Below the pieces are notes generated by a model. It ran no database searches and was not told the origin of the DNA. It worked only from the letters and a program-made list of their open reading frames with translations. From contig NZ_CP047476.1 of the NCBI RefSeq assembly GCF_010587385.1, positions 1,302,001-1,366,000 on the forward strand: a DNA stretch of 64,000 nucleotides, read 5' to 3'. How positions within the stretch are numbered: position 1 is the stretch's first letter; the number at the start of each line of letters is the position of its first letter. A program made the translations under genes and the position numbers. The stretch comes from Vibrio astriarenae (GTDB lineage: Bacteria; Pseudomonadota; Gammaproteobacteria; Enterobacterales; Vibrionaceae). This document shows positions 58,701 to 64,000 of the stretch, one piece after another.

Positions 58701-61054
58701 CCATCCGCCAAACCCGACTCAAACAGCGTTAAGATGTTGTCATTACCATCGTCTTCCCCATCGTCAATTTCTGTAATGACTGGTTCTCGACCGTCTGTAA
58801 TTTGAATATTTGCCTTCGGGGTATATGTGTCGCCATCACCATCAACAATTGTTGCGGTTATCGAGGTGTTTAATGTCTCGTTCTCTGAGTTGCCTAAGTT
58901 ACGATCTGGCTCAAAGTAAACTTCACCCGAAGTCTTGATGTAAACTGTACCGTCTTCGACCTCAAATTCTTGGAAGTCTGTGACATTTGGGTCAAGGACA
59001 AAAGGCATGCTTACTTCGTCACCTTCATATACGAAGCTGATAACCGAAGCACCATCTGCACCTTCTTGTTCGAGGAAATCGTGCGTAATGGTCGCACTAT
59101 CTCCTGGATTCACAGGCTCTGTGACTGGCAAAATAACGTCATCAGCAACTAATGGGGTATCATCAGCAACTGTGACCATTACATTAACGGTGTCAGATGG
59201 ATCATTGTCAGTGTCAACTGCATAAACCGGTATGTTGAAGTCTAACGTGGTGTCTTCACCTTCGCTCGCGATATGATCTAGCGCTTCGAACAAAATAAAC
59301 TCGTAATTACCGTTTTGATCGATTGAGAACTCAAAAATATCTACTGTTGTCATATTGTCTACAGTAATCGATGCTGTATAAATATATGACACATCGCCCG
59401 TAATCGGGTCAGTCACCTCAATAGGAGCGCCTAGTACAACTGGCTGCCCCATTGCTCGAATCTCTCCATTGCTGTTAAACGCATTTACGTCAACTTCATA
59501 GTGATCAATATTGTCGCTTCCCACCACTGATGAAACTGCGCCAGTAGCTGAAACCAGTTCGCTATCTGGATTAGTTCCGTCTTCAAGATTTGCTTCACTT
59601 AATTGAAGTGGTACCGTCGATTCTATAGTAGGGTCTTGACCATCCAAGACATTCAAAGTCAGGGTTGTATCAACAGAATCTCCATCGAAGTCGGTGGCAG
59701 AGACAGGTAACACGAAGGATTTAGTGTCTCCTTCATTCTGGGGGTGTTCTATCGGACCGAATTGGTTGAAAGTGAAGGAGCCGTCTGTATTCAATATGAT
59801 TTGCAGCAGTGGTGAATCTGCTCCATCAGCAGTAAGAGTGAGGGTTGTACCATCCTCAGAGAGCGTCGCAACTGTTAGCTGATTATTGCTAAGTATGCCT
59901 TCGAACGCATCTAAAGCCGATGGCCCGAAAACCAAGGTTTGTAACTCATCACTACCTATTTCGAACAAATCACCTGATATCGTGGCCGAATTAGATTCTA
60001 CATTATTGATAACTGCCGGAGTGGCGGTAGGGGCATCACCGTCTCGAACATTCACTGTAATATCAATTGGGTCACCGATCTCATTACCCGACGTGTCTTG
60101 GCCAATTACAGGTAAGTTGATAGAAATTGTGTCGTCGGAAATGGAGACCATCCCTCCCCCAATGCTGGGGTTATGGTCAATAGGCTGCAGAACTGTTGTT
60201 GTGATGGATAGAGTAATATCCCCTCCAGCAGATGATTCTGCCTCAATCTCTATTCGCAAAACTTCTCCATCGCTTGCTTCGCCAATGATCATGTTGGAGC
60301 CTTCGTCGTAGCGGAAAACCACAGGTTCTCCAGACGATGTGATGTCTGAATTTAGCTCATCTATCAAGGATTGGAGAGTGGCCGGTTCGGGCACAAAACT
60401 AGAGGGGTCTAAAGGTAAATCTCCGGATTGGATTACCGTTGAAACGGTTGTACTCTCCGGATAGCTATCTCGGTTAATTGAACCTTCGGTAACTTCGACA
60501 TTCACAGATCCTCCACCGAGCGCAGCTGAAATAGCCTGTGGTATCAGGTCTATATCTCGTCCTAGAAAATCCTCTTCTATTTCTTGTTCTCTTGCAGGAC
60601 CTTCTGTTTCAAAAAATGTCTGGGCCAGGGCTTCCGCATAAGCGTAATCAATAGTAATGAAACCCGCATTGGCAGCAACGTCAGCATCACCCGCCGCTGT
60701 TTCCTCTAAAATCTCGGTCGGGTCCGCCCCTTCAAGAATTGCCTGCTGTAGAGCAACAACATCGCCTGCACTAAACCCTGTTTGCTGAGTTGGGTCAATC
60801 GATATTTGACCGCCAACCGCTACAGCATTTACCGCGCTATCTGTGACTGAAGCCACAGAGTTTGGATCAATCTCGTTAACCTGCTCTCCTTGGGACAAAA
60901 GCAAAGACGCGCCTGCAGGAGTGACTATTAACTCCCCTACATTTATAACGTCTCCTTCAGAAATGACTCTTGCTTGACCGGTTGCGGATAGTGCGACAAC
61001 ATTACCTTCGACTTCTACTACCACTACTCTTTGACTGTTTACTTGTACGTCCAT
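43715..61054 (-). CDS. Giant type I secreted adhesin (LapA/FrhA-like, RTX)
   Basis: One open frame codes for 5,779 residues; I see no cysteine and few basic residues. N-terminus (about 1-135): retention module with EILEETAAGDADVA, where TAAG (119-122) is a LapG-type cleavage motif. Then Ig-like/T1SS-143-type repeats, including eight near-identical units of 319 or 321 residues (about 940-3499), followed by diverse Ig/cadherin-like domains (VNDTPT, INDAPTI, VNDAPTL linkers). The C-terminus has about four RTX nonapeptides (GGSGDD, GSDGDD, GGLGSD, GGDGAD) and a type I secretion signal ending IIQYNM. GAGGGG lies about 7 nt before the ATG. Such proteins hold cells to surfaces in biofilms; cyclic-di-GMP controls their release. 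Export and LapD/LapG genes are not in the window. Confidence 0.93.
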   Translation of the reverse strand: MDVQVNSQRVVVVEVEGNVVALSATGQARVISEGDVINVGELIVTPAGASLLLSQGEQVNEIDPNSVASVTDSAVNAVAVGGQISIDPTQQTGFSAGDVVALQQAILEGADPTEILEETAAGDADVAANAGFITIDYAYAEALAQTFFETEGPAREQEIEEDFLGRDIDLIPQAISAALGGGSVNVEVTEGSINRDSYPESTTVSTVIQSGDLPLDPSSFVPEPATLQSLIDELNSDITSSGEPVVFRYDEGSNMIIGEASDGEVLRIEIEAESSAGGDITLSITTTVLQPIDHNPSIGGGMVSISDDTISINLPVIGQDTSGNEIGDPIDITVNVRDGDAPTATPAVINNVESNSATISGDLFEIGSDELQTLVFGPSALDAFEGILSNNQLTVATLSEDGTTLTLTADGADSPLLQIILNTDGSFTFNQFGPIEHPQNEGDTKSFVLPVSATDFDGDSVDTTLTLNVLDGQDPTIESTVPLQLSEANLEDGTNPDSELVSATGAVSSVVGSDNIDHYEVDVNAFNSNGEIRAMGQPVVLGAPIEVTDPITGDVSYIYTASITVDNMTTVDIFEFSIDQNGNYEFILFEALDHIASEGEDTTLDFNIPVYAVDTDNDPSDTVNVMVTVADDTPLVADDVILPVTEPVNPGDSATITHDFLEQEGADGASVISFVYEGDEVSMPFVLDPNVTDFQEFEVEDGTVYIKTSGEVYFEPDRNLGNSENETLNTSITATIVDGDGDTYTPKANIQITDGREPVITEIDDGEDDGNDNILTLFESGLADGTNAGEAAYPISGTGGFTVTVGSDDIAHFELDRDLFNNGDVDNGIAANAVEAFGEVIQLSEPAITNDGETYTYTGQVTVGNSTIDVFTLVLDLGEDGQGSYTFTLLEELDHIDVNATDLDESLSHLFNFQVMAVDSDGDKSAPADLVVEVVDDQPIAAADVTLGVEEPVESGANSTVSHNFITSPDGEPGADTATLTKVDYNFSYQGNTYDGTYTLTDAAGNQTFDIVDAGVDGANLGTVTVNADGTMTFAPNRNLDHSSDTEEFGDFIDPITGTLTATITDGDGDTATSTATIKVGDGQLPVITEINGAGTDDDVVTVFESGLDAGTEAGESGFPVSGSGTFTVQVGSDDVVHFEVDEETFNSTNTVTAFGEVIQLSEPAVSGDDNEIYTYTGFIGEGDDTTDIFTLVLDLSEAEGDHNGQYTFTLLEPVDHVEGDAEKDDAQLFNFAVTAVDSDGDASAPATLTVEVVDDEPIVAADVTLGVEEPVESGANSTVSHNFITSPDGEPGADTATLTKVDYNFSYQGNTYDGTYTLTDAAGNQTFDIVDAGVDGANLGTVTVNADGTMTFAPNRNLDHSSDTEEFGDFIDPITGTLTATITDGDGDTATSTATIKVGDGQLPVITEVNGAGIDDDVVTVFESGLDAGTEAGESGFPVSGSGTFTVQVGSDDVVHFEVDEETFNSTNTVTAFGEVIQLSEPAVSGDDNEIYTYTGFIGEGDDTTDIFTLVLDLSEAEGDHNGQYTFTLLEPVDHVEGDAEKDDAQLFNFAVTAVDSDGDASAPATLTVEVVDDEPIAAADVTLGVEEPVESGANSTVSHNFITSPDGEPGADTATLTKVDYNFSYQGNTYDGTYTLTDAAGNQTFDIVDAGVDGANLGTVTVNADGTMTFAPNRNLDHSSDTEEFGDLIDPITGTLTATITDGDGDTATSTATIKVGDGQLPVITEINGAGTDDDVVTVFESGLDAGTEAGESGFPVSGSGTFTVQVGSDDVVHFEVDEETFNSTNTVTAFGEVIQLSEPAVSGDDNEIYTYTGFIGEGDDTTDIFTLVLDLSEAEGDHNGQYTFTLLEPVDHVEGDAEKDDAQLFNFAVTAVDSDGDASAPATLTVEVVDDEPIAAADVTLGVEEPVESGANSTVSHNFITSPDGEPGADTATLTKVDYNFSYQGNTYDGTYTLTDAAGNQTFDIVDAGVDGANLGTVTVNADGTMTFAPNRNLDHSSDTEEFGDFIDPITGTLTATITDGDGDTATSTATIKVGDGALPTITLIDDGDDLDADNIVTVFESGLDAGTEAGESGFPVSGSGTFTVQVGSDDVVHFEVDEETFNSTNTVTAFGEVIQLSEPAVSGDDNEIYTYTGFIGEGDDTTDIFTLVLDLSDAEGDHNGQYTFTLLEPVDHVEGDAEKDDAQLFNFAVTAVDSDGDASAPATLTVEVVDDEPIAAADVTLGVEEPVESGANSTVSHNFITSPDGEPGADTATLTKVDYNFSYQGNTYDGTYTLTDAAGNQTFDIVDAGVDGANLGTVTVNADGTMTFAPNRNLDHSSDTEEFGDFIDPITGTLTATITDGDGDTATSTATIKVGDGALPTITLIDDGDDLDADNIVTVFESGLDAGTEAGESGFPVSGSGTFTVQVGSDDVVHFEVDEETFNSTNTVTAFGEVIQLSEPAVSGDDNEIYTYTGFIGEGDDTTDIFTLVLDLSDAEGDHNGQYTFTLLEPVDHVEGDAEKDDAQLFNFAVTAVDSDGDASAPATLTVEVVDDEPIAAADVTLGVEEPVESGANSTVSHNFITSPDGEPGADTATLTKVDYNFSYQGNTYDGTYTLTDAAGNQTFDIVDAGVDGANLGTVTVNANGTMTFAPNRNLDHSSDTEEFGDFIDPITGTLTATITDGDGDTATSTATIKVGDGALPTITLIDDGDDLDADNIVTVFESGLDAGTEAGESGFPVSGSGTFTVQVGSDDVVHFEVDEETFNSTNTVTAFGEVIQLSEPAVSGDDNEIYTYTGFIGEGDDTTDIFTLVLDLSDAEGDHNGQYTFTLLEPVDHVEGDAEKDDAQLFNFVVTAVDSDGDASAPATLTVEVVDDEPIAAADVTLGVEEPVESGANSTVSHNFITSPDGEPGADTATLTKVDYNFSYQGNTYDGTYTLTDAAGNQTFDIVDAGVDGANLGTVTVNADGTMTFAPNRNLDHSSDTEEFGDFIDPITGTLTATITDGDGDTATSTATIKVGDGALPTITLIDDGDDLDADNIVTVFESGLDAGTEAGESGFPVSGSGTFTVQVGSDDVVHFEVDEETFNSTNTVTAFGEVIQLSEPAVSGDDNEIYTYTGFIGEGDDTTDIFTLVLDLSDAEGDHNGQYTFTLLEPVDHVEGDAEKDDAQLFNFAVTAVDSDGDASAPATLTVEVVDDEPIAAADVTLGVEEPVESGANSTVSHNFITSPDGEPGADTATLTKVDYNFSYQGNTYDGTYTLTDAAGNQTFDIVDAGVDGANLGTVTVNADGTMTFAPNRNLDHSSDTEEFGDFIDPITGTLTATITDGDGDTATSTATIKVGDGQLPVITEINGAGTDDDVVTVFESGLDAGTEAGESGFPVSGSGTFTVQVGSDDVVHFEVDEETFNSTNTVTAFGEVIQLSEPAVSGDDNEIYTYTGFIGEGDDTTDIFTLVLDLSEAEGDHNGQYTFTLLEPVDHVEGDAEKDDAQLFNFAVTAVDSDGDASAPATLTVEVVDDEPILFDKNISRTEGQNGKTVWMFDDPNIDGDRVETQGADNGVVTSIEAQDEDGRDIQFRLESGDIVDSVDLEGETITVTVIEVVGNQSQDLGQLEISPNGRARFTPEDFVDHSAGDKLQFTVNVTATDADLDTVTEQLNITIKDKKGEISDKGIIGIEDAGRDDTNEFDNLTGLDSEDLDPIKVTLKVELFDIDRGESISEIRLQNLDDHNGTFYYLDGSVLVPLDTNSSSAILNSEDDSIVTSLDGSELTVENLFFVPDRHFATDEDGIDIQVRVTIKDDSDSTYNINSSLNINIQSIADKPEWSQDSIFDYTEAEERAVIEDGENLELSISANSQDTNEPQPETITYRFEFIEGEGNAVLVYSDGTTLDTIVVDEGTPDEVVYYIVDDATRIGDVEVDPVDNFSGTIKLRVVAISEETVNPLSTKETKESDPRDIVIEVTPEADKTKFGVKRVKIFEDGQTDFDYDASDKLFLSNVITGLDSTQDTDSSEALFVRISDISDPTVVLVDTDPSSITVVESSPGIIDYYEIPVSALGDIEVKPLLHSNVDFTFNVQGIVKDSATLSDGTVVTDVRELSENGKTVYVDIKGVADEPVFKIKPNPDGDDTIWMTFEEGEGEDLVKGVETTILENTHAEINFTAISGERLDNESDTSESISLILTGVPEGVTIADEEGSPYDLIYIGDDDNTGLAMYEINIPDLRSDFIYSKGVTITPPESSTENIVISATIVVTENDGHYREFEQEIRVNVAPVIDTAGTYERDVSGLEDQLIDIAWQPVGVDYPDDDEIFTRVEIGNIPDDVQVFVDGELVVVVDGTIVFEPSDGQTEQEFAAEFLNTSLQLLPGSDSTDDFQLTTLLTVKEYDAEYIDDLSPGEGVAEGDTVSGVINVSISPVVESEGDLYIVNQNRQEIGDVTDAQSDLIFNFVVNRFGDADPDDIGIDDNNDDNDTDSQVDFIVFGTEGQANKIVPVEVDPDWDDQETPEERAEREYIESIIIDLKPEVYLGLESKDDLNDLTDEQQDRLNDFLDQFKFDGAINLGLGIWMVVDTTDDASNQFGFSLSIPDGLQHGEEERTSGNNRWTFGVTGLAVDDGELDEGERGEDIREIDVTIVASASPAGGSGGGTVPDTVAAEIIVEDDGVVVGQEDTSIDIAAALMGQGSNVLSVSGDDSSGDDITVILDPSSVPGGFNVPEDSGLLYNYVEDVYFFTASIDDMGNIINVPEATLAFAEDLAGDFLLPIKVITTDSQSGDTSIAQLEVPVALAPLVDVESSDQPEDNNLTPQLGIVVKATYGLDSDKQPTDNELEQVVLTDGNAYEDGLVELDLSLSFADSSTSTDEGLETVNTVTLTLASADVGTFANADGESLGTSLVLPNADYPDANAALSSIFFKPAADYPALDNQVQIDISGTIQDLAKFDQTDAEALFGDTNLVEIDGVQYIAVEQPFNGSVSFEVTPVVDPVVISGSEVSGDEDTWISLGQDGSGLSITLGDLDALNDDSDNSEEFISVKITNVPDDFLVQSISSDYVVKNNGGGEWSIRLNDPTVGDLDLDKIQIKPAEQFSGDVNLGVSVFVREKITQEPEEFSSSITLKVNPIGDVIDADIETSTLEVNEGEDVVVELNASVVDNVESLGDNLPSYEENAPEQIRLTVSGVPLGASITVGSQTMIQDSDLEPFVFDVESTSLASLVFNSGDNDNTNWSGELTVSLQTVDTGLDDTVSFGDAITEVVTINVIPVNDTPTTSNVVLDDIEEDSGSFEITAAQLLSTTSDIETESANLTVSSLVLVDDSVGVLNDLGGGVWTFAPAENYYGSVELAYSISDDGATNANDDVITIDGAATFNVIAINDAPTIDTDSVTSTIDDAVAQKIEGISIADVDYAAAYIDDDITVTLTVNDGVLSINPASPEGVTVSPIVDGIELVGSPSDINAILSDVSNSNGIFVDASSVDASNIELTINVNDGGVYYENAAGMALSSEQKLDIAVNQVNDAPTLTLDPASSYARNIYASRNVATQGIALIGLVAMLVDSNEVLSLEISVNDDSGQPDSTSVISTDNTDVSLSQNGNVWTVTANDPAVFDGLNDLQISGLGDGDNTVSVVAVSKESDGSEARSTAEIISIGVGPGNFNQQGETDDVWILGPNDGETLVGGSGDDVIEGSDGDDVLIGGLGSDILTGGDGADTFKWDTVSNDSVDVIKDFSVADSDVIDLTDVVDFQDGETIDDVLSHITASVDNGNITLEINSGGPESQTIVVENVESQVDLSAIDLNGPTASDEIVTKLISDNIIQYNM
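50558..58237 (-). repeat. Eight tandem 957/963-nt repeats inside the adhesin gene
   Basis: Copies in protein order: 57281-58237, 56324-57280, 55367-56323 (957 nt each); 54404-55366, 53441-54403, 52478-53440, 51515-52477 (963 nt each); 50558-51514 (957 nt). They are nearly identical at DNA level, with scattered synonymous changes and a few substitutions (FAVT to FVVT in copy 6, NADG to NANG in copy 6, GDFID to GDLID in copy 3). The 957-nt type reads GQLPVITE(I/V)NGAG(T/I)DDD; the 963-nt type reads GALPTITLIDDGDDLDADN and LDLSDAEGD instead of LDLSEAEGD. A diverged relative precedes copy 1. Confidence 0.95.
60689..60700 (-). other. Predicted LapG-type cleavage site (TAAG) in the adhesin
   Basis: Residues 119-122 read TAAG within EILEETAAGDADVA, directly after the retention module and before a conserved YAYAEALAQTFFETEG region. 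LapG-family periplasmic proteases cut LapA-like adhesins at such di-alanine motifs. Use of this site is inferred. Confidence 0.7.
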
Positions 61055-61120
61055 TTTTTGCCCCTCAAAACCGCTCTACTTACGGTTGAATGCTAAACTA
61101 CTTGATTTCCTAGCAATTTA

Positions 61121-61139
61121 TTGCCTAAACTCTAGGCAA
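61121..61139. promoter_or_regulatory. Inverted repeat upstream of the adhesin gene, possible operator
   Basis: TTGCCTA-N5-TAGGCAA is a perfect 7-bp inverted repeat 67-85 nt before the adhesin ATG, just downstream of the candidate start point. I cannot name its binding protein. Confidence 0.45.
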
Positions 61140-61149
61140 AATAGTCATT

Positions 61150-61179
61150 GTTATATTTTTGTTCTAATTCCGTGAACAA
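61150..61179 (-). promoter_or_regulatory. Candidate promoter of the adhesin gene
   Basis: On the minus strand TTGTTC and TATAAC are 18 nt apart, giving a leader of roughly 90 nt that would include the inverted repeat at 61121-61139. Confidence 0.4.
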
Positions 61180-61286
61180 AGTATAGACTGAAGTGCCGTA
61201 TTAAGGGTAGGAGGCATTAGTCGGAACTCAAATAACCATTGCCCTTGTCCTAGATATGAAACGTACAAGCTCGGCCTGCAGTAGGA

Positions 61287-61313
61287 ATAAAAAAACCAGC
61301 ACTATGTGCTGGT
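61287..61313 (-). terminator. Terminator of the aldo/keto reductase gene
   Basis: On the minus strand ACCAGCAC/GTGCTGGT (plus 61295-61313, 3-nt loop) is followed by TTTTTTTATT. Confidence 0.88.
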
Positions 61314-61342
61314 CTATGAATGGGTAGTTAACTACTGAAGAT

Positions 61343-62251
61343 TTAAGGCACCCCATGGCCCTTCGAAGCAATCCAAACGCGATACCATTGTTCACGGGTT
61401 AGTTCAAACTGAATTGACTCTACCGCGGCCTGCACTCGTTGAATTTTTCCAGACCCAATAATGGCTAGTGGGTTGGCTGGTAAGCGTCTTACCCAAGCGT
61501 AAATGACTTGATCAACCGAGCCGGCTCCAATCTCAATGCGAATCTCTTCTAGCACAGACATGACACGCTTTGCTTGCTCGCTTTGTGGGTTAAACAATGC
61601 ACCACCAGCGAGACATGACCATGCCATCGGGTTGGTACGCAATCTTTGCATTTGGTCTAACGTACCATCATGGGCAACCTCAAAGTTAAGCGGATTTATC
61701 TCCACCTGGTTGGTCACGAGAGGTTTACTCAAACGAGATTGCAACAAATCAAATTGATGAGTGGAAAAATTAGAAACACCAAAATGCTTCACTTTGCCCA
61801 CTTTATGCAACTCCTGGAACGCTTCTGCCACTTCATCGGCATTCATCAGCACGTCAGGGCGGTGAATCAGAAGAACATCTATCTCATCAACATTCAAACG
61901 CTGCAACGAGTTATTCACTGACTGATAGATGTGGGCTGCACTCGTGTCGTAGTGATTAACTTTACGCTCTGGGGTTTTATCACCACACAGATTAATATCG
62001 CACTTGGTCACAATCTCAATGTCATTACGAACGCTTTTGTCTAAGGCGAGTGCCTCGCCGAACAGCTTTTCACACTCGTAGTTGCCATAAATGTCAGCAT
62101 GGTCAACCGTTGTTACACCCAACGCAATATGTTGCTTCAAAAAATCAAGACGTTGCTTGGGGCTCATACCCCACTCAGCCAATCGCCAGTATCCCTGAAC
62201 CATTTCAGAAAATTCTGGGCCCTGAGGGGCTATCTGAACTCTATTCAACAT
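61343..62251 (-). CDS. Aldo/keto reductase, YdhF-like
   Basis: This 302-residue TIM-barrel oxidoreductase begins MLNRVQIAPQGPEFSEMVQGYWRL. The catalytic Asp and Tyr lie in DHADIYGNYECE, the Lys in TKCD and the His in LLIHRPD; NADPH-binding segments GVSNFS and IGSGK follow. Natural substrate unknown. I chose the ATG at 62251 because GGAG lies about 7 nt upstream. It matches the YdhF group of predicted oxidoreductases in length and motifs. It is monocistronic with its own terminator. Confidence 0.9.
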   Translation of the reverse strand: MLNRVQIAPQGPEFSEMVQGYWRLAEWGMSPKQRLDFLKQHIALGVTTVDHADIYGNYECEKLFGEALALDKSVRNDIEIVTKCDINLCGDKTPERKVNHYDTSAAHIYQSVNNSLQRLNVDEIDVLLIHRPDVLMNADEVAEAFQELHKVGKVKHFGVSNFSTHQFDLLQSRLSKPLVTNQVEINPLNFEVAHDGTLDQMQRLRTNPMAWSCLAGGALFNPQSEQAKRVMSVLEEIRIEIGAGSVDQVIYAWVRRLPANPLAIIGSGKIQRVQAAVESIQFELTREQWYRVWIASKGHGVP

Positions 62252-62371
62252 GACTCTCTCCATAGTGATATCTCGTTAAATTATATCTAACTTAAATACT
62301 TTCAGTGATGACTGTTGTTGGGCAACACTAACTGCGTCATAGTTTTGCACTTTAGGGGTTGAACTCATTCC

Positions 62372-62953
62372 CTATTCTCTGGTGAAGGTAAGTTGCAACA
62401 TCAATACATCATATGCCACTACCGCCTTTGCATTTGATTGATTATCGTATTTGTTCCAAACCAATTTGATAGGTTCCGAAGGAGAGTGAGAGTTAATGAA
62501 CTCGATTAATGCCTTGTCGACATCAGAGGGACTAAGCACTTTTAGTTGCTTCTTCACGTCAAAGACTTCACCACTGTGGGAGACTGATGAGATTTCAAAT
62601 CCATCCCGACGTAAGTTGTATTGAACTTGCGCCAAATGGTTGATGCTTGGTTCTACCTCTAGCTCTGCCCGATTGATAACACCCCCACTTTCATAGAAGT
62701 AGGCAAACACGGGAGTCTGGTAGTAAACAAACTCTGCACAATATCGCCACTGTTCGTCTGTTTCTGAGCACTCAAATGTGTACTCATCTTCAAACACATC
62801 GCTTATCACACCCAAAGATTGTTGAGTATCCACAAACGGAAAAAACAGTGCATGGTTGGCCCAGGAAGCAGTAGAAAACCATACCGAAAATAGAGTGAAA
62901 GCACAGACCACTCCTCGCACCTTCAAACTTTTGTATAACGACGTCAAGAACAT
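62372..62953 (-). CDS. Exported protein of unknown function
   Basis: This 193-residue protein has a signal peptide (about 1-33, STASWA) and a mature part with two cysteines (TFECSETDEQWRYCAEF), likely a disulfide in the periplasm. I do not recognise the family. The ATG at 62953 is preferred; AAGGAGG lies only 2-3 nt upstream, which is close, and TTG codons at 62971 and 62947 are alternatives. It stands alone, about 110 nt upstream of the aldo/keto reductase gene on the same strand. Confidence 0.65.
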   Translation of the reverse strand: MFLTSLYKSLKVRGVVCAFTLFSVWFSTASWANHALFFPFVDTQQSLGVISDVFEDEYTFECSETDEQWRYCAEFVYYQTPVFAYFYESGGVINRAELEVEPSINHLAQVQYNLRRDGFEISSVSHSGEVFDVKKQLKVLSPSDVDKALIEFINSHSPSEPIKLVWNKYDNQSNAKAVVAYDVLMLQLTFTRE

Positions 62954-63326
62954 ACCCTCCTTTCCACACAACTCGCTCAGCCAGCAAGAAAATGAGTTTT
63001 TTTGAAAAAACTTAAATAAATTCCTTATAAATCATATCAGAGCGAATTAAACCCATAACGTTTAAATACATCTAATTGAGCCTAATGGCACTTAGCTTTA
63101 GACATTAATGCGGCGTTTGAATCCACACTCATACAAGGCTCTCAATTACCTACTCATCCTACCTCTTTAAGAGTACAAGCCCTTCCTATCTAACTAATAG
63201 ATAAGGAAATTAAATCAAAGCTTCGAAAGTAAAATAAAAGCAAGATGAACTTTGACAAATTATTAACATATCATTAACTTTAAGGCGCAATGGAATAATA
63301 ATACCCGATCCTTGGAGATCTGATTA
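62954..63326. other. AT-rich divergent region upstream of fadL
   Basis: About 370 bp of AT-rich non-coding DNA separates the exported protein gene and fadL. It contains the candidate fadL promoter at 63252-63280 and a small TATCTA/TAGATA inverted repeat near 63199-63215. I see no small gene. Confidence 0.45.
63252..63280 (+). promoter_or_regulatory. Candidate fadL promoter
   Basis: TTGACA (perfect -35) and TAACTT are 17 nt apart, with a predicted leader of about 40 nt before the ATG. Confidence 0.5.
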
Positions 63327-64000
63327 ATGAAGATAAGACACTACTCTACGCTCTCGCTAGCAATATTTGCTAGCTTTCAAGCCCATGCTGCTGGCTTTCA
63401 AGTTGCAGAGCATTCCGCCTCCGGCCTTGGCCGCGCCTTCTCTGGAGAGGCCGCGGTAGCACAAGACGCATCCGTGATTGCTCGCAACCCTGCAGCGATG
63501 ACAAGATTTGATCGCGCTATGTTTTCGGGAGCAATATCAATTATTGACCCAGAAGTGGACATATACGACACAACCAACATGGAGAGATCCAATGATGTCG
63601 CGCCACTGCAAGTAGTCCCTGCCGGATATTATCTGAGCCCAATCAACGAAAAGTGGGCGTGGGGCATTGGTATGTTCACCACGTATGGTGTGGCAACGGA
63701 CTATCCCGATGACATCGCTGCGGGAGACATGGCTGGCGACACATCATTGGTCTCAGTCAACATCAACCCTTCTGTTGCTTATAGAGTAAACGATAACTTC
63801 AGCATCGGGGCAGGTTTAAACCTAGTATACGCCCACGCAGAATTGAATCGTCATTTTGGTCGGGACCTGAGCCAACTGTTCGGAAGGAATCGCTCAGACT
63901 TACTCATCAGCATGGAAGGCGATACGTTTGGCTGGGGTTGGAACATTGGAGCCATGTACGAAATCAATGAGAACCATCGCTTTGGCTTTGGCTATCGTTC
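63327..64000 (+). CDS. fadL: Outer-membrane long-chain fatty acid transporter FadL (partial)
   Basis: The frame starts at ATG 63327 (GGAG about 9 nt upstream) and runs off the right edge; about 224 residues are visible. A signal peptide (about 1-21, FQAHA) is followed by AGFQVAEHSASGLGRAFSGEAAVAQDASVIARNPAAMTRF, the conserved N-terminal hatch of FadL proteins with the NPA motif, then beta-strand-rich sequence. FadL takes long-chain fatty acids across the outer membrane. Vibrios carry several FadL paralogues, so the substrate may differ. Confidence 0.9.
   Translation, partial: MKIRHYSTLSLAIFASFQAHAAGFQVAEHSASGLGRAFSGEAAVAQDASVIARNPAAMTRFDRAMFSGAISIIDPEVDIYDTTNMERSNDVAPLQVVPAGYYLSPINEKWAWGIGMFTTYGVATDYPDDIAAGDMAGDTSLVSVNINPSVAYRVNDNFSIGAGLNLVYAHAELNRHFGRDLSQLFGRNRSDLLISMEGDTFGWGWNIGAMYEINENHRFGFGYR

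Overview
The window reads as Vibrio DNA, most likely from the second chromosome. The genus call rests on a complete AI-2 receptor pair luxP-luxQ (LuxQ has its phospho-histidine at residue 492), a Tad/Flp pilus locus, TorT/TorS, and vibrio-like helicase and housekeeping genes. The chromosome II call is an inference: in Vibrio cholerae thrS-infC-rpmI-rplT and luxPQ both lie on that replicon. I cannot name the species. No tRNA, rRNA, CRISPR array, insertion sequence, integrase or prophage is visible.

Layout. 1-2.2 kb: start of a Tad pilus operon (flp, prepilin peptidase, rcpC, partial secretin rcpA). 2.5-4.5 kb: RhlE-type helicase and a small DUF333 lipoprotein. 4.5-17.5 kb: two systems that each pair a periplasmic binding protein with a hybrid kinase, torS/torT (divergent) and luxP-luxQ (operon), separated by mgsA, helD and yccS. 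17.5-23.1 kb: GIY-YIG protein, yceH, a small unknown, an AstE/AspA-like hydrolase with a YfcC-type permease, yeeX and ybiB. 23.2-28.3 kb: cyclic-di-GMP genes (GGDEF-EAL, a response regulator with a CheC/CheX-like domain, PAS-GGDEF). 28.3-33.5 kb: TRAP transporter dctPQM followed by a Cache-domain kinase and a NarL-type regulator. 33.9-37.3 kb: thrS-infC-rpmI-rplT with visible regulatory signals: a tRNA-Thr anticodon-arm mimic before thrS, an AUU start for infC and a hairpin leader before rpmI. 37.3-38.8 kb: a broken DUF3820 copy, a putative metalloprotease lipoprotein and an intact DUF3820 gene. 39-43.7 kb: DEAD-box helicase, dacA, a cold-shock gene with a long leader, a HAD hydrolase and an unknown protein. 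43.7-61.1 kb: one 17.3-kb gene for a 5,779-residue type I secreted adhesin. 61.3-64 kb: aldo/keto reductase, periplasmic unknown, start of fadL.

How they fit together. Much of the window concerns sensing and surface attachment: quorum sensing (LuxPQ), TMAO sensing (TorTS), carboxylate sensing and uptake (TRAP plus kinase), cyclic-di-GMP turnover, Tad pili and a LapA-like giant adhesin whose N-terminus carries a TAAG motif of the kind cut by LapG proteases. The adhesin contains eight nearly identical 957/963-nt repeats, the most striking structure in the window. No export, protease or LapD gene for the adhesin lies here.

Many gene ends are closed by clear stem-loops, several shared by convergent genes and two overlapping the stop codon of the opposite gene.
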